This document shows, piece after piece, positions 44,401 through 52,244 of a stretch of DNA of 64,000 nt. The first letter of the stretch is position 1, and every line of letters starts with the position of its first letter. The notes beneath the pieces were generated by a model. The model saw only the letters and a program-made list of their open reading frames with translations, was not told the DNA's origin and ran no database searches. This DNA is from Mesorhizobium sp. M8A.F.Ca.ET.218.01.1.1 (GTDB taxonomy: Bacteria; Pseudomonadota; Alphaproteobacteria; Rhizobiales; Rhizobiaceae): NCBI RefSeq assembly GCF_004791165.1, contig NZ_SRUZ01000006.1:310001-374000 (forward strand), written 5' to 3'. Both the position numbers and the translations under genes were made by a program.

Positions 44401-46687
44401 CCGCGCCGGCATTGCCGCCGCCGCCGCCAATGGACTGCACGATGATGCCGGCCGACCGATCGTTGGACGTTGTCACGCTGCCATTGGAACGCGCATCGAC
44501 AACGCCGCCATCGCCGGCGGCGCCGCCACTGCCGCCAACGCCCACGGAAACGATGGCCGAGACGGCGATCGAAAAGCCGCCATTGCCGCCGCCGCCGCCA
44601 ACCGACTGCACGATGATGCCGGCCGAATCCGCGCCATGCGTCGTCACATCGGACTGGGTGCCGTTGAAGGTGACCGCATCGCCGGTGCCGCCGCCGGCGC
44701 CTTTCCTGCCGATGCCGACACTGACGCCGGCGCTGCCTGCGACGCTGCCGCCGCCATTGCCGCCACCGCCGCCGATCGACTGCGCGATGATGCCGGCGGA
44801 GCGATCCTGGAATGTTTCGACGCTGCCGCCGGTCGTCATGTTGACCGTGCCGCCCTTGCCGCCCGGGCCGCCTTCGCCTCCGACGCCGACCGAGATAAGC
44901 GCGGAGATCGACAACGCAAACCCGCCATTGCCGCCGCCGCCACCCACCGACTGGGTCAGGATGCCGGTCGAGTCGGTGCCATGCGTCGTCACATGCGAGG
45001 TGCCGACATTGTAGATGACGTTACCGCCGGCGCCGCCCGCGCCACCCTTGCCGCCAATCGAGGCCGAAACCGCTCCGCTGACCGTATAGCTGCCGCCGCC
45101 ATTGCCGCCGCCGCCGCCCACCGATTGCGTCAGTATGCCGATGGCAGAGATTCCGCTCGTCTCGACCGTTGGACCGCCGGCGGCCTGCTGGACGTTGACG
45201 TCGCCGCCATTGCTGGCCGCACCGCCGGAACCGCCGACGCCGACCGCGACCACGGGGCCGCCGGCGATGGCGAAACCGCCATTGCCGCCACCACCGCCGA
45301 TCGACTGGATGACGATGCCGATCGCGCCGTCGCCGCTGCCATCGGCGCCGGTCTTGATCGAGCCCCCGAGATTGCCGAAGACACTGCCGCCCTTGCCGCC
45401 GCCGCCGCCGGATCCGCCGAGTGCGATCGATCCGATCGCGCCGCCGCCGTCGCCGCCACCACCGCCGACCGATTCAACCAGCATGCCGATGGCGCCGACG
45501 CCGTTGGTGGTGATGGAACCCGTGTTGGTGCCGGTCGCTGTGCCGCCATTGTTTCCGTCTTGGCCCGAGCCGCCGCCGCCGAAGAAGCCGAAGGCTCCGC
45601 CGCCATCTCCGCCACCGCCGCCGACGGACTGGATGACCATACCGCTGGCGAAGTCGCCCATCGTGGTGATGTTTCCGGAATTCTTGCCATCCGCCAAGCC
45701 GCCGACGGTCGGCACGCCGCCATTGCCACCGCCACCGTTGATAATTCCGGTTCCCTGCGCTCCGTCGCCGCCGGAGCCACCGGCCGAGCGAACCAGGATG
45801 CCCTTTGAAAAGGTACCTTGCGTGTGAATGTCGCCTGCATTGTCCGCCGACGCCGAGCCACCATTGCCGCCGGAACCGCCATCACCACCTTTGCCGGATC
45901 CGATGCCGCCGACGGCGGTGCCGCCATTGCCGCCATTGCCGCCACTGGCGTTGACGGTGATACCGTTCGCCAGGTCCGCTGTCGTTGTGATGTTGCTGGT
46001 CGATGTGGTCGTCACGGTCGCGGTGCCGCCGTCGCCGCCTCTGCCACCGGTACCACCGTTGATCAGCAGCAGATGGAAGGCAAATCCACCATCGCCGCCA
46101 TCGCCGCCACTTGCATTTGCACTGATGCCGCTCGCGGAGGCGCCACTGGTCTGCAACTGGGCCGTATTCGTGATATCGACGACGCCACCCTTGGCCCCAT
46201 TACCGCCATTGCCGCCATCGACCTCGAAGAAGGGAGGGACAATGGTTGGCTCGACGGTCGAGCCGCCATTGCCGCCTCTGCCGCCAACGGCGCTGCCGAC
46301 AAAGGCGCTGCCGACGCTCGATTGCGGATCATTATTTGTGTAGTTGACCGGTCCGGTGGGAGGATGGCCGTCATCCGCATCGGCATCGCCGATCACATTT
46401 GCGCCGTTGTCTCCGGGCGCACCGTCGTGATTGATCACGACCTGCGCATGGACTGGGCTTGTGTGCAGAAGGGCAAAACCGCTCAGAGCCGTGGCACCAA
46501 GCAACAGGGTCAGCCGCGCTGCCATGACTGCCAGACGAGGGTTTCCGGCCACCGGAGATTCTGCAACCCGGGGAAGTCGGCTCCCCGCCAGGAGCGGCAT
46601 ACAGGAGCGGCGTCCGACCGCTTCGCCGTCAAAATCCGCGCACTCAAAATCCGCGCACTCAAAAGAGCGCCTTGAGAACAACGCCAT
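38435..46687 (-). CDS. Giant glycine-rich autotransporter, 2750 aa
   Basis: Type Va secretion protein. Residues 1-81 form a long signal region, with a hydrophobic core LAVMAARLTLLLGATALSGF and cleavage after VHA. The passenger (about 82-2450) is a Gly/Asn-rich beta-helix candidate with about 28 imperfect repeats every 50-75 residues, each containing a block such as GIIAQSIGGGGGNGG; the block varies to AQSVGGGGGAGG or VESVGGGGGDGG. Near residue 2420 two Cys (ECTGVPAYKNPDGRC) precede the outer-membrane barrel (about 2480-2750: SLGGIGEVGQNWSLGATIGR; AYALAKYADKNYFIDFALGG), ending SLKVSF. Likely a surface adhesin or matrix protein. AAGGGGG lies 8 nt before the ATG. The whole frame is open with no break. 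No dedicated export partner is nearby. Confidence 0.93.
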   Translation of the reverse strand: MALFSRRSFECADFECADFDGEAVGRRSCMPLLAGSRLPRVAESPVAGNPRLAVMAARLTLLLGATALSGFALLHTSPVHAQVVINHDGAPGDNGANVIGDADADDGHPPTGPVNYTNNDPQSSVGSAFVGSAVGGRGGNGGSTVEPTIVPPFFEVDGGNGGNGAKGGVVDITNTAQLQTSGASASGISANASGGDGGDGGFAFHLLLINGGTGGRGGDGGTATVTTTSTSNITTTADLANGITVNASGGNGGNGGTAVGGIGSGKGGDGGSGGNGGSASADNAGDIHTQGTFSKGILVRSAGGSGGDGAQGTGIINGGGGNGGVPTVGGLADGKNSGNITTMGDFASGMVIQSVGGGGGDGGGAFGFFGGGGSGQDGNNGGTATGTNTGSITTNGVGAIGMLVESVGGGGGDGGGAIGSIALGGSGGGGGKGGSVFGNLGGSIKTGADGSGDGAIGIVIQSIGGGGGNGGFAIAGGPVVAVGVGGSGGAASNGGDVNVQQAAGGPTVETSGISAIGILTQSVGGGGGNGGGSYTVSGAVSASIGGKGGAGGAGGNVIYNVGTSHVTTHGTDSTGILTQSVGGGGGNGGFALSISALISVGVGGEGGPGGKGGTVNMTTGGSVETFQDRSAGIIAQSIGGGGGNGGGSVAGSAGVSVGIGRKGAGGGTGDAVTFNGTQSDVTTHGADSAGIIVQSVGGGGGNGGFSIAVSAIVSVGVGGSGGAAGDGGVVDARSNGSVTTSNDRSAGIIVQSIGGGGGNAGAVISGSLGVNVGVGGSGAGGGKGMAASFFTDNSVVKTAGADSIGILVQSIGGGGGNGSFVGGLGLAASVGIGGSGGVAGDASAVKITDNGGSVTTTRERSSAMVAQSIGGGGGNGGGVVALGAGVNIGIGGKGAGGGVSSTVDVINAAALSTGGYQSHGILAQSIGGGGGSGGFSVTLGGPSFSLGGTGASAGTSEKVFVNNSGKIDTGGDLSNGIFAQSVGGSGGDGGFAVAGGLFAAVGIGGAGGGGGAGGVVEVINNANITTKGALSNGILAQSVGGGGGNGGSTGAVAVGAFGAAGVALGGGGGDANLSKEVTVTHKGDIHVAGAGSKGILAQSVGGSGGNGGNAYSGAFSGGLYFSAAVGVSIGGTGGDGGPGGKVTVKADGNIIADTDAVGSGGIVAQSIGGGGGNGGRATTITGAVSTDASVSLGVTVGGWGGDGGRSDLVTVDTGLNGGGSIVTSGYQAVGILAQSVAGSGGNGGDSWGAAGGYGNDVAINATVSIGGGGGDGNVSDDVLVHNALTVQTAGDMSAAIMAQSIGGGGGNGGSTNGATADLGGGEGVNVAVNVGVGGGGGTGNTSGAVDVINSGNLTTTGDFSSGIVAESLGGGGGMGGASNAKAFHLGGTSETSVTVNVGIGGKGGSGNDAAMFRLDGGGNVIGAGVHVDNSGVIRTQGFNSIGILAMSVGGGGGGGGAASTDEEIVGGGSEGETSVGIGAAIGLAAGGAGNGGTVSVTNRSLIVTDGADSYGISANSIGGGGGVGGSATSGVLGKYAIGGALGGAGGGGGSGFEVDVFNLGTAEIWTKQERSIGIFAQSVGGGGGAGGAGESTGKTDDSEVSVNLSLGGSGKVGGDGGKIVVENSGYIHTEAAYSHGIMAQSIGGSGGVGGASGTSAKDSNVAITLSLGGAGGDGGKSDFVHVTNFDTGEILTKGDNSYGIFAQSIGGGGGAAGAGSTETGSAETSVSLAIGGLGGVGSRGGDVTVDNHGKITTLGYLSHGIFAQSVGGGGGASGAAANASKADMTIGGAASLPSGDGSNGGHVIVNNDGAIETWKDGALGIFAQSIGGGGGYGGVVSADTAGDESVALQLGGFGGNGGNGGQVDVTVSGAIITHGERAHGVVAQSVGGGGGYGGDAKGKSSNALAIGGVGGKGGDGGDVTVIRTGTITTTGKDSIGIIAQSVGGGGGIGGAGFGRFGADDDGGGPNAIGFNTPGGTKGTGGKVTIIQSGAIETDGDRGHGIVAQAVGGGGGAGGTDSLGMGQSAAGSQGGVGDAAAASASTDSRVWVKGASAYAMFGQSATGNGDAHAVDLTAGDSLFAQGADSVAVYGESTAKGAKGNITINLNGQYTIGGAGTGVAAMLVGGADNTLTNHSLLYAMGATPTFEIQAAQFQAFQAFLLAPGPVVPTNAILESLLDDFSPLAITGTSGDDHVNNSKAADTLGRVIGNIDLGGGNNSFHNFADSSMVGLKTIDLGGGLFTNDGLYTNQGIGVVAKVDVGGGFKQVLSGDFVTDVDLNNQITDALALTGAGDFNGEAPLNFLTIDKLFTEYVVAKGSAMTDSGIDAKTLHPAVGFNFQFKVDNGTDLVLYADNPTFLELAQDPGSGTTDPGVFQLAQYLDDVEAASTPDNPMARLINMLRFLPNEQELGAALTRLTPHYAVHTFDMINREADIMLETARECTGVPAYKNPDGRCIWATISPQAEYSRDAGAGTTSRDDVLKTMSLGGIGEVGQNWSLGATIGRTEFDSKIDANGEPLSQTTGEAWQAYALAKYADKNYFIDFALGGGTGSFKGERDTHIDPAFFIPGETLIGDYLDEEMLPGIGNSVTYTQKTAQFGGSARLGFTQQMGAFYLQPTLQFDARWLRVSGKEEGSAAGFNFDGSADTFYAATPALEIGTDIALSDIASLRLYGKAGVEFSTKEWEIEGRFAAAENLPGNPALHLTEAIDSPLYRVGAGLELNGVNGVGMSVRYSGAFGETVKQNAVSASLKVSF
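46631..46660. repeat. Two tandem 15-base repeats in the autotransporter start
   Basis: AAAATCCGCGCACTC occurs twice in tandem and begins a third time. On the minus strand it encodes ECADF-ECADF at residues 10-19, ahead of the signal-peptide core. As the unit is a multiple of three, copy-number change would keep the frame. Confidence 0.85.
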
Positions 46688-47074
46688 GCACTTAGCCCCC
46701 TTAGAGCAGGCGCTCCCAATCCCTCCTTGAGTTAGGCGCCCCCGCCACGGTCAGTCCACGCAATAAAATGCCGGCACTTTGCAATAAGGTTCAATGCATT
46801 GAGGCCAGCAGTCCGCAGTCCCGCTTGTGAAGTACTGGCTCAATTAGAATACATAAACTTGCGCCAGAAGGAACCGAAAACTTACGTAAGGGACACTGAC
46901 CAAAGCCATCTGCTTTTCATAGTCGTCATATGACGGCAATCTGCGTCCCGGGACTAGGTGGCAGTCAGTACTCGGGTGCGGTTGGTGTGAGGGCGATCAC
47001 CATTCTCGCCATGGCATCGCCGGACAAACACCCTATATATCCGGCGTGATGAGATTTTTTGTAGGAATTGCCGG
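46688..47074. other. Divergent promoter region, autotransporter and Gln-rich gene
   Basis: It lies between two divergent genes, is AT-rich for this genome, and holds no gene. The autotransporter ribosome-binding site is at its left edge; AGGAA before 47075 serves the right-hand gene. No repeat or clear operator was found. Confidence 0.5.
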
Positions 47075-47383
47075 ATGCACATGCGTCGTTCATCGATGAT
47101 TCTCGCATTGGCGATGCTGGCCGGAGCGGGGCCGGCCGGCTTTGCATCGCCCGCTTCGGCACAGGTGCTCAATCCCGCGGCCAGAAACAATGTGATCATC
47201 CAGCAGAATGATCTGCAGGCCTTGCAGAACCAAGTTCAGCGGCAGCAATTTCAGCAGCAGCAACAGCAGTATCGTGCCCAGGATCGCGTCATCGTCCAGC
47301 AGCCGCCGCCTGTCGTTCCGCAGGTCAGGCCGAGCTGCCAGACGCAGATAATCGGCAACACCGCCGTCAGCACCTGCCGCTGA
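47075..47383 (+). CDS. Small secreted Gln-rich protein, 102 aa
   Basis: A signal peptide (MRRSSMILALAMLAGAGPAG, cleaved after ASA near residue 29) is followed by a short mature protein with a Gln-rich coiled-coil-like segment (DLQALQNQVQRQQFQQQQQQ), a Pro stretch and two C-terminal cysteines (SCQTQIIGNTAVSTCR) that can pair. AGGAA sits 9 nt before the ATG. Common type of rhizobial hypothetical protein; no function known. Confidence 0.7.
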   Translation: MHMRRSSMILALAMLAGAGPAGFASPASAQVLNPAARNNVIIQQNDLQALQNQVQRQQFQQQQQQYRAQDRVIVQQPPPVVPQVRPSCQTQIIGNTAVSTCR

Positions 47384-47509
47384 CAGACGGCACCTTCTTT
47401 TATTTAGCCGACTTACATGATAGGGCACTTTGGGTGCCCCCGCGGTCGTTTGGATTTTGCAAAGGCATCGCATCACGCTAAGGGGCATTGCAGCGACTGG
47501 ATTGTTAAG

Positions 47510-47986
47510 ATGGCAGCCACCAAGAAAAAGGCCGTACGCCAGGCCAAGAAAGGCGAAAGGATCCGCCAAGTGGCGGCGATTCCCTTTCGGCTGAACGCGC
47601 GCGGAGACATCGAGGTGATGCTGGTCACGTCGAGAACGACGAGACGCTTCATCGTGCCCAAGGGGTGGCCGATGAAAGGCAAGAGCGGGCGCAAGGCAGC
47701 CACTATCGAGGCGCTGGAGGAAGCCGGCGTGCGTGGCAAGACGCTGAAGCGGCCGGCGGGCACCTATTCCTACTGGAAACGCCTGGCCAACCGCTTTGTC
47801 CGCGTCGACGTCATCGTGTTTCTGCTGGAAGTGACGGAAGAGCTCGCCGACTGGCAGGAAGCCAAACGGCGGCAGCGGGCATGGCTGGCGCCGGCCGACG
47901 CCGCGATGCTCATCGACGAGCCCGATCTCTCGACGCTGGTGAGCACCTTGACGCTGCCCGAGCCCACGACGCTCGTGCGGCCATAA
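47510..47986 (+). CDS. Nudix hydrolase with a degenerate Nudix box
   Basis: 158 residues from the ATG at 47510 (MAATKKKAVRQ). The fold is recognisable: RQVAAIPFRLNARGDIEVML, then RFIVPKGWPMKGKSGRKAAT, then IEALEEAGVRG. Compared with the Nudix consensus GX5EX7REUXEEXGU, the first Glu is replaced (K) and the Arg of REU is Ile, while EEAG, which binds the catalytic metal, is kept. The PKGWP start is typical of DIPP-like members acting on diphosphoinositols or dinucleotide polyphosphates. A basic N-terminal tail is unusual. Substrate unknown. It is convergent with the citryl-CoA lyase-like gene, only 3 bases away. Confidence 0.82.
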   Translation: MAATKKKAVRQAKKGERIRQVAAIPFRLNARGDIEVMLVTSRTTRRFIVPKGWPMKGKSGRKAATIEALEEAGVRGKTLKRPAGTYSYWKRLANRFVRVDVIVFLLEVTEELADWQEAKRRQRAWLAPADAAMLIDEPDLSTLVSTLTLPEPTTLVRP

Positions 47987-47989
47987 GCC

Positions 47990-48841
47990 TCAATTCTCGA
48001 TGCCCTCGTCCCCAGGAACCGGCCGCGCCGGCGGGCCACTATAGGCCCACAGCCATTCGCGCGGCAGCGGCCCCTTGTTCCGCTCGGCCTGCTGCGATTG
48101 CTCCCAGGCATGCGCCAGGATGCCGACAGACCGCGACAGCACGAAGAGGCCACGCGTCAGCGGCGGCGGAAAGCCGAGTTCGCCGTAGATGACGGCGGTG
48201 GCGCCATCGATGTTGAGCGGGATTTTTTTGCCCTTGCGCCGCGCGACATCGGCCTCGACCGCCTCGGCGATGTCGGCGTACCGTCCATTGACGACGCCAT
48301 GCGCGGCAAAATCTCTGACCAGTTCCAGCAGGCGCGGCGCGCGTGGATCGACAGGATGGAAGCGATGGCCAAGCCCCGGCACGTAGCCCTCTTCCTCCGC
48401 GAAGAACCGGTCGAGGCGTGCCGAGACCGCCTTGTTGAGGGCAATGCCGCCCTCGAGCGCCACGGCAATATCGCCATAGATGGAAAGCGCCTGCTCGCCG
48501 GCTCCGCCATGCACGTCGCCAAGCACATTGATGGCAGAGGCCATGGCGCTGTTGATGCCGACGCCGCAGGTTGCCGCCATGCGGGCGATGGCGATCGACG
48601 GCGCCTGCGGCCCGTGGTCGACGGCCGCCCCCAAAGCGATGCCGAGCAGTGCCGCCTGGTCCTCGCTGGGCAGTTCGCCACGCAGCATCAGCCAGATCAT
48701 CGCGGGGAAGCTGACACGGCCGATCAGGTCCTGGATCTCGTAGCCGCGCAGCCGGATCATGCCGGGGCTCATCTCGATGATGCCGGTCCGCCACCATTCC
48801 TCGCCGCGCTCGCGGCCTGTTTTCTTCTCCACGCCGCTCAT
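47990..48841 (-). CDS. Citryl-CoA lyase-like member of the citrate synthase family
   Basis: 283 residues, short for citrate synthase (about 430) and lacking its N-terminal part, as in citryl-CoA lyases. Active-site equivalents are visible: NVLGDVHGGAGEQALSIYGD (first His), VPGLGHRFHPVDPRAPRLLE (second His, with the GHR motif) and VLSRSVGILAHAWEQSQQ in the region of the catalytic Asp. The start ATG at 48841 overlaps the CoA-transferase stop by 4 bases. Next to a CoA-transferase and a tricarboxylate transporter, the expected reaction is citryl-CoA to acetyl-CoA and oxaloacetate. It could instead cleave a related acyl-CoA, since the substrate cannot be read from sequence. Confidence 0.82.
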   Translation of the reverse strand: MSGVEKKTGRERGEEWWRTGIIEMSPGMIRLRGYEIQDLIGRVSFPAMIWLMLRGELPSEDQAALLGIALGAAVDHGPQAPSIAIARMAATCGVGINSAMASAINVLGDVHGGAGEQALSIYGDIAVALEGGIALNKAVSARLDRFFAEEEGYVPGLGHRFHPVDPRAPRLLELVRDFAAHGVVNGRYADIAEAVEADVARRKGKKIPLNIDGATAVIYGELGFPPPLTRGLFVLSRSVGILAHAWEQSQQAERNKGPLPREWLWAYSGPPARPVPGDEGIEN

Positions 48842-50022
48842 GCCCTGGCCTTTGCCTTGGCGCGCGGTGGCAGGCCGGCGAACACCTCGTCCATGTGCTC
48901 GCCCAGCACCGGCGGCGGCCGTGTCGGCAACGGTGCCGTGCCGTCGACCATGAACCCGCCGCGCAGGACGGTGAGTGGCCCGTCCATGCCGGCCACATCC
49001 TCGAAACGAGCCGTCACCTGGCGCTCGAGCACTTGTGGTTCGGTTAGCACTTGCGGGATCGTCAGGACCCTGCCCGCCGGCACGCCGGCTCGATTGAGCG
49101 CCTCTTCCCAAACCGCCGCCGGAGCGCTTGCCAGAGCGTCCTCGATCTCGACCTTGAGCGCCGCGCGGTTCTTCTTGCGCGTCTCGCGCTCGGCAAAGCG
49201 TGGGTCCGATGCCAGTTCCGGCCGTCCGATCAGCCGGCACAGCGTCACGAACTGCTCCTGCTTGTTGGCGGCGATGTTGATGAGCCCGTCGCCGGTGCGG
49301 AAGGCGCCGGAGGGAGCCGCGGTCATATTCTCATTGCCCATCGGCTTGGGATCGACCCCTGCCGTCAGATAGTTGGAGACAGGCCAGCCAAGTGCCGAAA
49401 GCGTACATTCGAGCATCGACACGTCGAGGAACGCGCCCTCGCCCGATGTCTTCTGCCGGACCAGTGCGGCGGCGATGGAGAACGCCCCGACCAACCCTCC
49501 CAGCGTGTCGGCAACGGGATAACCGACGCGCAGCGGCGCGGTTTCCGGCGTGCCGGTTATGCTCATGATCCCGGAAAGGCCCTGGACGATCTGGTCATAG
49601 GCGGGGTTGTCGCGCATCGGCCCGCTCTGTCCGAAACCCGATATCGCGCAATAGACGAGGCCGGGCCGCACAGCCTTCAACACATCGTAGCCGAGGCCGA
49701 GGCGCTTCATCACGCCGGGGCGAAAATTCTCGACCAGCGCGTCGGCGCTGGCGACCAGGTCGAGGAAGCGCTCGCGATCCGCCTCTTGCTTGAGGTCGAG
49801 CATGACGGACCGTTTGCCGGCGTTCTGCGCCAGGAACGACGCGCCCATGCCGGCGCCGTTGAGCTTTGGCGAACCGCCGAGCTGGCGCGCCAGGTCGCCG
49901 CCTTGCGGCCCTTCGACCTTGATCACGTCGGCTCCCAGCAAGGCCAGCTGATAGGCGCAGTAAGGCCCGGCGAGCACATTGGTGAGGTCGAGGACGCGGA
50001 TACCGGAAAGCAGGTCTGTCAT
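48838..50022 (-). CDS. CaiB/BaiF family (class III) CoA-transferase
   Basis: 394 residues, moving CoA between carboxylic acids. Family pieces are LLSGIRVLDLTNVLAGPYCA, LALLGADVIKVEGPQGGDLA, LDLKQEADRERFLDLVASAD, VENFRPGVMKRLGLGYDVLK with VYCAISGFGQSGP, and the catalytic Asp region GLSGIMSITG (AYDQIVQGLSG). It is co-translated with the lyase-like gene. Together they would turn citrate or a similar tri- or dicarboxylate into its CoA ester and cleave it. Confidence 0.92.
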   Translation of the reverse strand: MTDLLSGIRVLDLTNVLAGPYCAYQLALLGADVIKVEGPQGGDLARQLGGSPKLNGAGMGASFLAQNAGKRSVMLDLKQEADRERFLDLVASADALVENFRPGVMKRLGLGYDVLKAVRPGLVYCAISGFGQSGPMRDNPAYDQIVQGLSGIMSITGTPETAPLRVGYPVADTLGGLVGAFSIAAALVRQKTSGEGAFLDVSMLECTLSALGWPVSNYLTAGVDPKPMGNENMTAAPSGAFRTGDGLINIAANKQEQFVTLCRLIGRPELASDPRFAERETRKKNRAALKVEIEDALASAPAAVWEEALNRAGVPAGRVLTIPQVLTEPQVLERQVTARFEDVAGMDGPLTVLRGGFMVDGTAPLPTRPPPVLGEHMDEVFAGLPPRAKAKARA

Positions 50023-50037
50023 ATCTTTTCAAATCGC

Positions 50038-51561
50038 TCAGGCATCGCCCGGCACATGTTCGGGCCCGCGCCGGCGCCGGTGCTCGATGAAGGCCCAGAC
50101 ATGCGGCCCGACAAGGCCGATGAAGGCGAGCGTCAGCAAGGTCAGCGACAGCGGATGCTTGTAGAACACCGACCAGTCGCCGTTCGATATGGTCATCGCG
50201 CGGCGGAACTGGGTTTCGGCGAGCGGCCCCAGGATCATGCCGATGATGACGGGCGCGGTCGGGAAATCGAAGCGCCGCATCAGGAAGCCCGCGGCCCCCA
50301 GGAGATAGAGGATGACGAGATCGATCGGCGACTGCGAGATGCCATAGGTGCCGACAGTGGCGAACACCAGAATCCCCGCATAAAGCTGCGGTGCCGGGAT
50401 TTTCAGCAGCCGCACCCACAGCCCGATCAGCGGCAAATTGAGGATGACCAGGATGACGTTGGCGATGAACAGGCTGGCGATCAGGCCCCAGACAAGGTCG
50501 GCCTGTGTCGTCAGGAGCAACGGCCCGGGATTGATGCCGTAGCTCTGGAAGGCCGACAGCATGATCGCCGCCGTCGCCGAGGTCGGCAGACCGAGCGTCA
50601 GCATCGGCACCAGCACGCCTGCCGCGGACGCGTTGTTGGCGGCCTCGGGCCCGGCAACGCCTTCGATGGCGCCGACCGTTCCGAATTCCTCCTTGTGCTT
50701 CGACAGTTTCTTTTCGATCGCATAGGACAGGAAGGTCGGGATCTCTGCGCCGCCAGCCGGCATGGCGCCGATCGGAAAGCCGATCGCGGCGCCGCGCAGC
50801 CAGGCTTTCCACGAACGCCCCCATTCGGCCGCCGTCATGTAGAGCGAGCCTTTCAGCGGCACGATCTCGTCCTTGCCGGCATAGCGGCGCGAGGCCATGT
50901 AAAGTGTCTCGCCAACCGCGAACAGGCCGACGGCGGCGATGATGACGTCGACGCCGTCGAGCAGTTCGGTCATGCCGAAGGTGAAGCGCGGCTGGCCCGT
51001 CTGCAGATCGACGCCGATCATGCCGATTACGAAGCCGGCAAACAGGCTGGTCAAACCCCGCACCGACGATGAACCAAGCACCGCCGAAACGGTGATGAAG
51101 GCCAGCACCATCAGCGAGAAATATTCGGCCGGGCCGAAGGCCAGCGCGAACTTGACCACGACAGGCGCCAGGAAGGCGACGCCCAGCGTGCCGAGCGTGC
51201 CGGCGACGAAGGAGCCGATCGCCGAGGTGGCGAGCGCGGCGCCCCCGCGGCCGGAGCGGGCCATCTTGTTGCCTTCCAGCGCGGTGACGATGGTTGCGCT
51301 CTCGCCTGGCGTGTTGAGCAGGATCGACGTCGTCGAGCCGCCATACATGGCGCCGTAATAGATGCCGGCGAACAGGATGAAGGACGCCTCCGGCGCCACC
51401 TGGTAGGTGATCGGCAAGAGGAGCGCGATGGTCAGTGCCGGCCCGAGGCCAGGCAACACGCCGATGGCCGTGCCGAGCGTGGTGCCGAGCAGGCACCACA
51501 AAAGATTGGTCGGCGAGAATGCGACCGCAAAACCGTGTGCGAGATGGCCGAGCGTTTCCAC
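50038..51561 (-). CDS. tctA: Tripartite tricarboxylate transporter, large membrane subunit
   Basis: 507 residues, about 11 membrane helices, TctA family: LLWCLLGTTLGTAIGVLPGL (PGLGP motif), YYGAMYGGSTTSILLNTPGE, RSGRGGAALATSAIGSFVAG, FPIGAMPAGGAEIPTFLSYA, GVAGPEAANNASAAGVLVPM. The C-terminus GPEHVPGDA is cytoplasmic. It forms the ion-coupled channel with TctB (gene 4 bases upstream). Confidence 0.95.
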   Translation of the reverse strand: METLGHLAHGFAVAFSPTNLLWCLLGTTLGTAIGVLPGLGPALTIALLLPITYQVAPEASFILFAGIYYGAMYGGSTTSILLNTPGESATIVTALEGNKMARSGRGGAALATSAIGSFVAGTLGTLGVAFLAPVVVKFALAFGPAEYFSLMVLAFITVSAVLGSSSVRGLTSLFAGFVIGMIGVDLQTGQPRFTFGMTELLDGVDVIIAAVGLFAVGETLYMASRRYAGKDEIVPLKGSLYMTAAEWGRSWKAWLRGAAIGFPIGAMPAGGAEIPTFLSYAIEKKLSKHKEEFGTVGAIEGVAGPEAANNASAAGVLVPMLTLGLPTSATAAIMLSAFQSYGINPGPLLLTTQADLVWGLIASLFIANVILVILNLPLIGLWVRLLKIPAPQLYAGILVFATVGTYGISQSPIDLVILYLLGAAGFLMRRFDFPTAPVIIGMILGPLAETQFRRAMTISNGDWSVFYKHPLSLTLLTLAFIGLVGPHVWAFIEHRRRRGPEHVPGDA

Positions 51562-51565
51562 GGTC

Positions 51566-52102
51566 TCAGCCTCCCAGCGTGCTGGTGAAGGCGTCGATCA
51601 CCGTATTCAACTGGTTCTCGATGAAGCCGGCGCCGATGTTGACGCCGAGCGCCTTGGCGAAGCCGAAATAAGCCGCCAGCGCCAGCACCAGCCCGGTAAG
51701 TACATCGCGCAGCGTGTGCCTGCTGCCGAAGCCGTAACAGACCAGAACGAACATGATGACCGATGCGGCGGTGAAGCCAAGCGGCTGGATGAGCACCAGA
51801 TTGGCCAGAAGACCGATGACGACGAAGCCCATCGCCTTCCAGTCGGTCGAAGTTTCCTTTTCCTCCTCCGGCTGCCAGCCGCCGCGAAGTGCGGCGAGGA
51901 TGAGCAGCAGGGAGAGCACCACGAGGCCGACCATGGTGAGATAGGGAAAGACAGTCGGACCGACCTTGGAATAGAGCGGCGACACCGGGATCGCCAGCGT
52001 CTGCCAGGCGACAGCCCCGGCGCAGGCCAGAAGGCCGATGCCGATCGACAATTCCGGTACGGCAAGGCGTGGGGGCGCCGCCGGCTGGTTGATGGTGCTC
52101 AT
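51566..52102 (-). CDS. tctB: Tripartite tricarboxylate transporter, small membrane subunit
   Basis: 178 residues from the ATG at 52102, which has GGGGAGGA just upstream. Four membrane helices match TctB (ELSIGIGLLACAGAVAWQTL; FPYLTMVGLVVLSLLLILAA; AMGFVVIGLLANLVLIQPLG; LTGLVLALAAYFGFAKALGV). Sequence conservation is low in this family; position between tctC and tctA settles the call. Confidence 0.9.
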   Translation of the reverse strand: MSTINQPAAPPRLAVPELSIGIGLLACAGAVAWQTLAIPVSPLYSKVGPTVFPYLTMVGLVVLSLLLILAALRGGWQPEEEKETSTDWKAMGFVVIGLLANLVLIQPLGFTAASVIMFVLVCYGFGSRHTLRDVLTGLVLALAAYFGFAKALGVNIGAGFIENQLNTVIDAFTSTLGG

Positions 52103-52244
52103 GAACGTCCTCCCCGTTATGGCCGAGACCGGCGGCAGCCCGCAGCCAGCCTGCACCGTACCTTCACCTTTAGACCGATCGCCTCCCTACGGTCGGCTGC
52201 GATTGAAAAATGAGGGGCGGAGCGAGCCGCCCCTTGGGGAAAAA

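Noticed and set aside
39428..45808. Long open frames on the plus strand opposite the giant autotransporter (up to 630 codons, Ala/Asp-rich or Pro-rich)
   Set aside because: They mirror the Gly-rich repeats of the real gene: GGN codons read backwards give Pro, Ala or Arg in other frames and few stops. They have no start signals, no domains and simple composition.
38435..46687. Regular repeats suggesting a CRISPR array
   Set aside because: The repeats are in-frame coding repeats of variable spacing with degenerate sequence; there are no identical short repeats with unique spacers and no cas genes.
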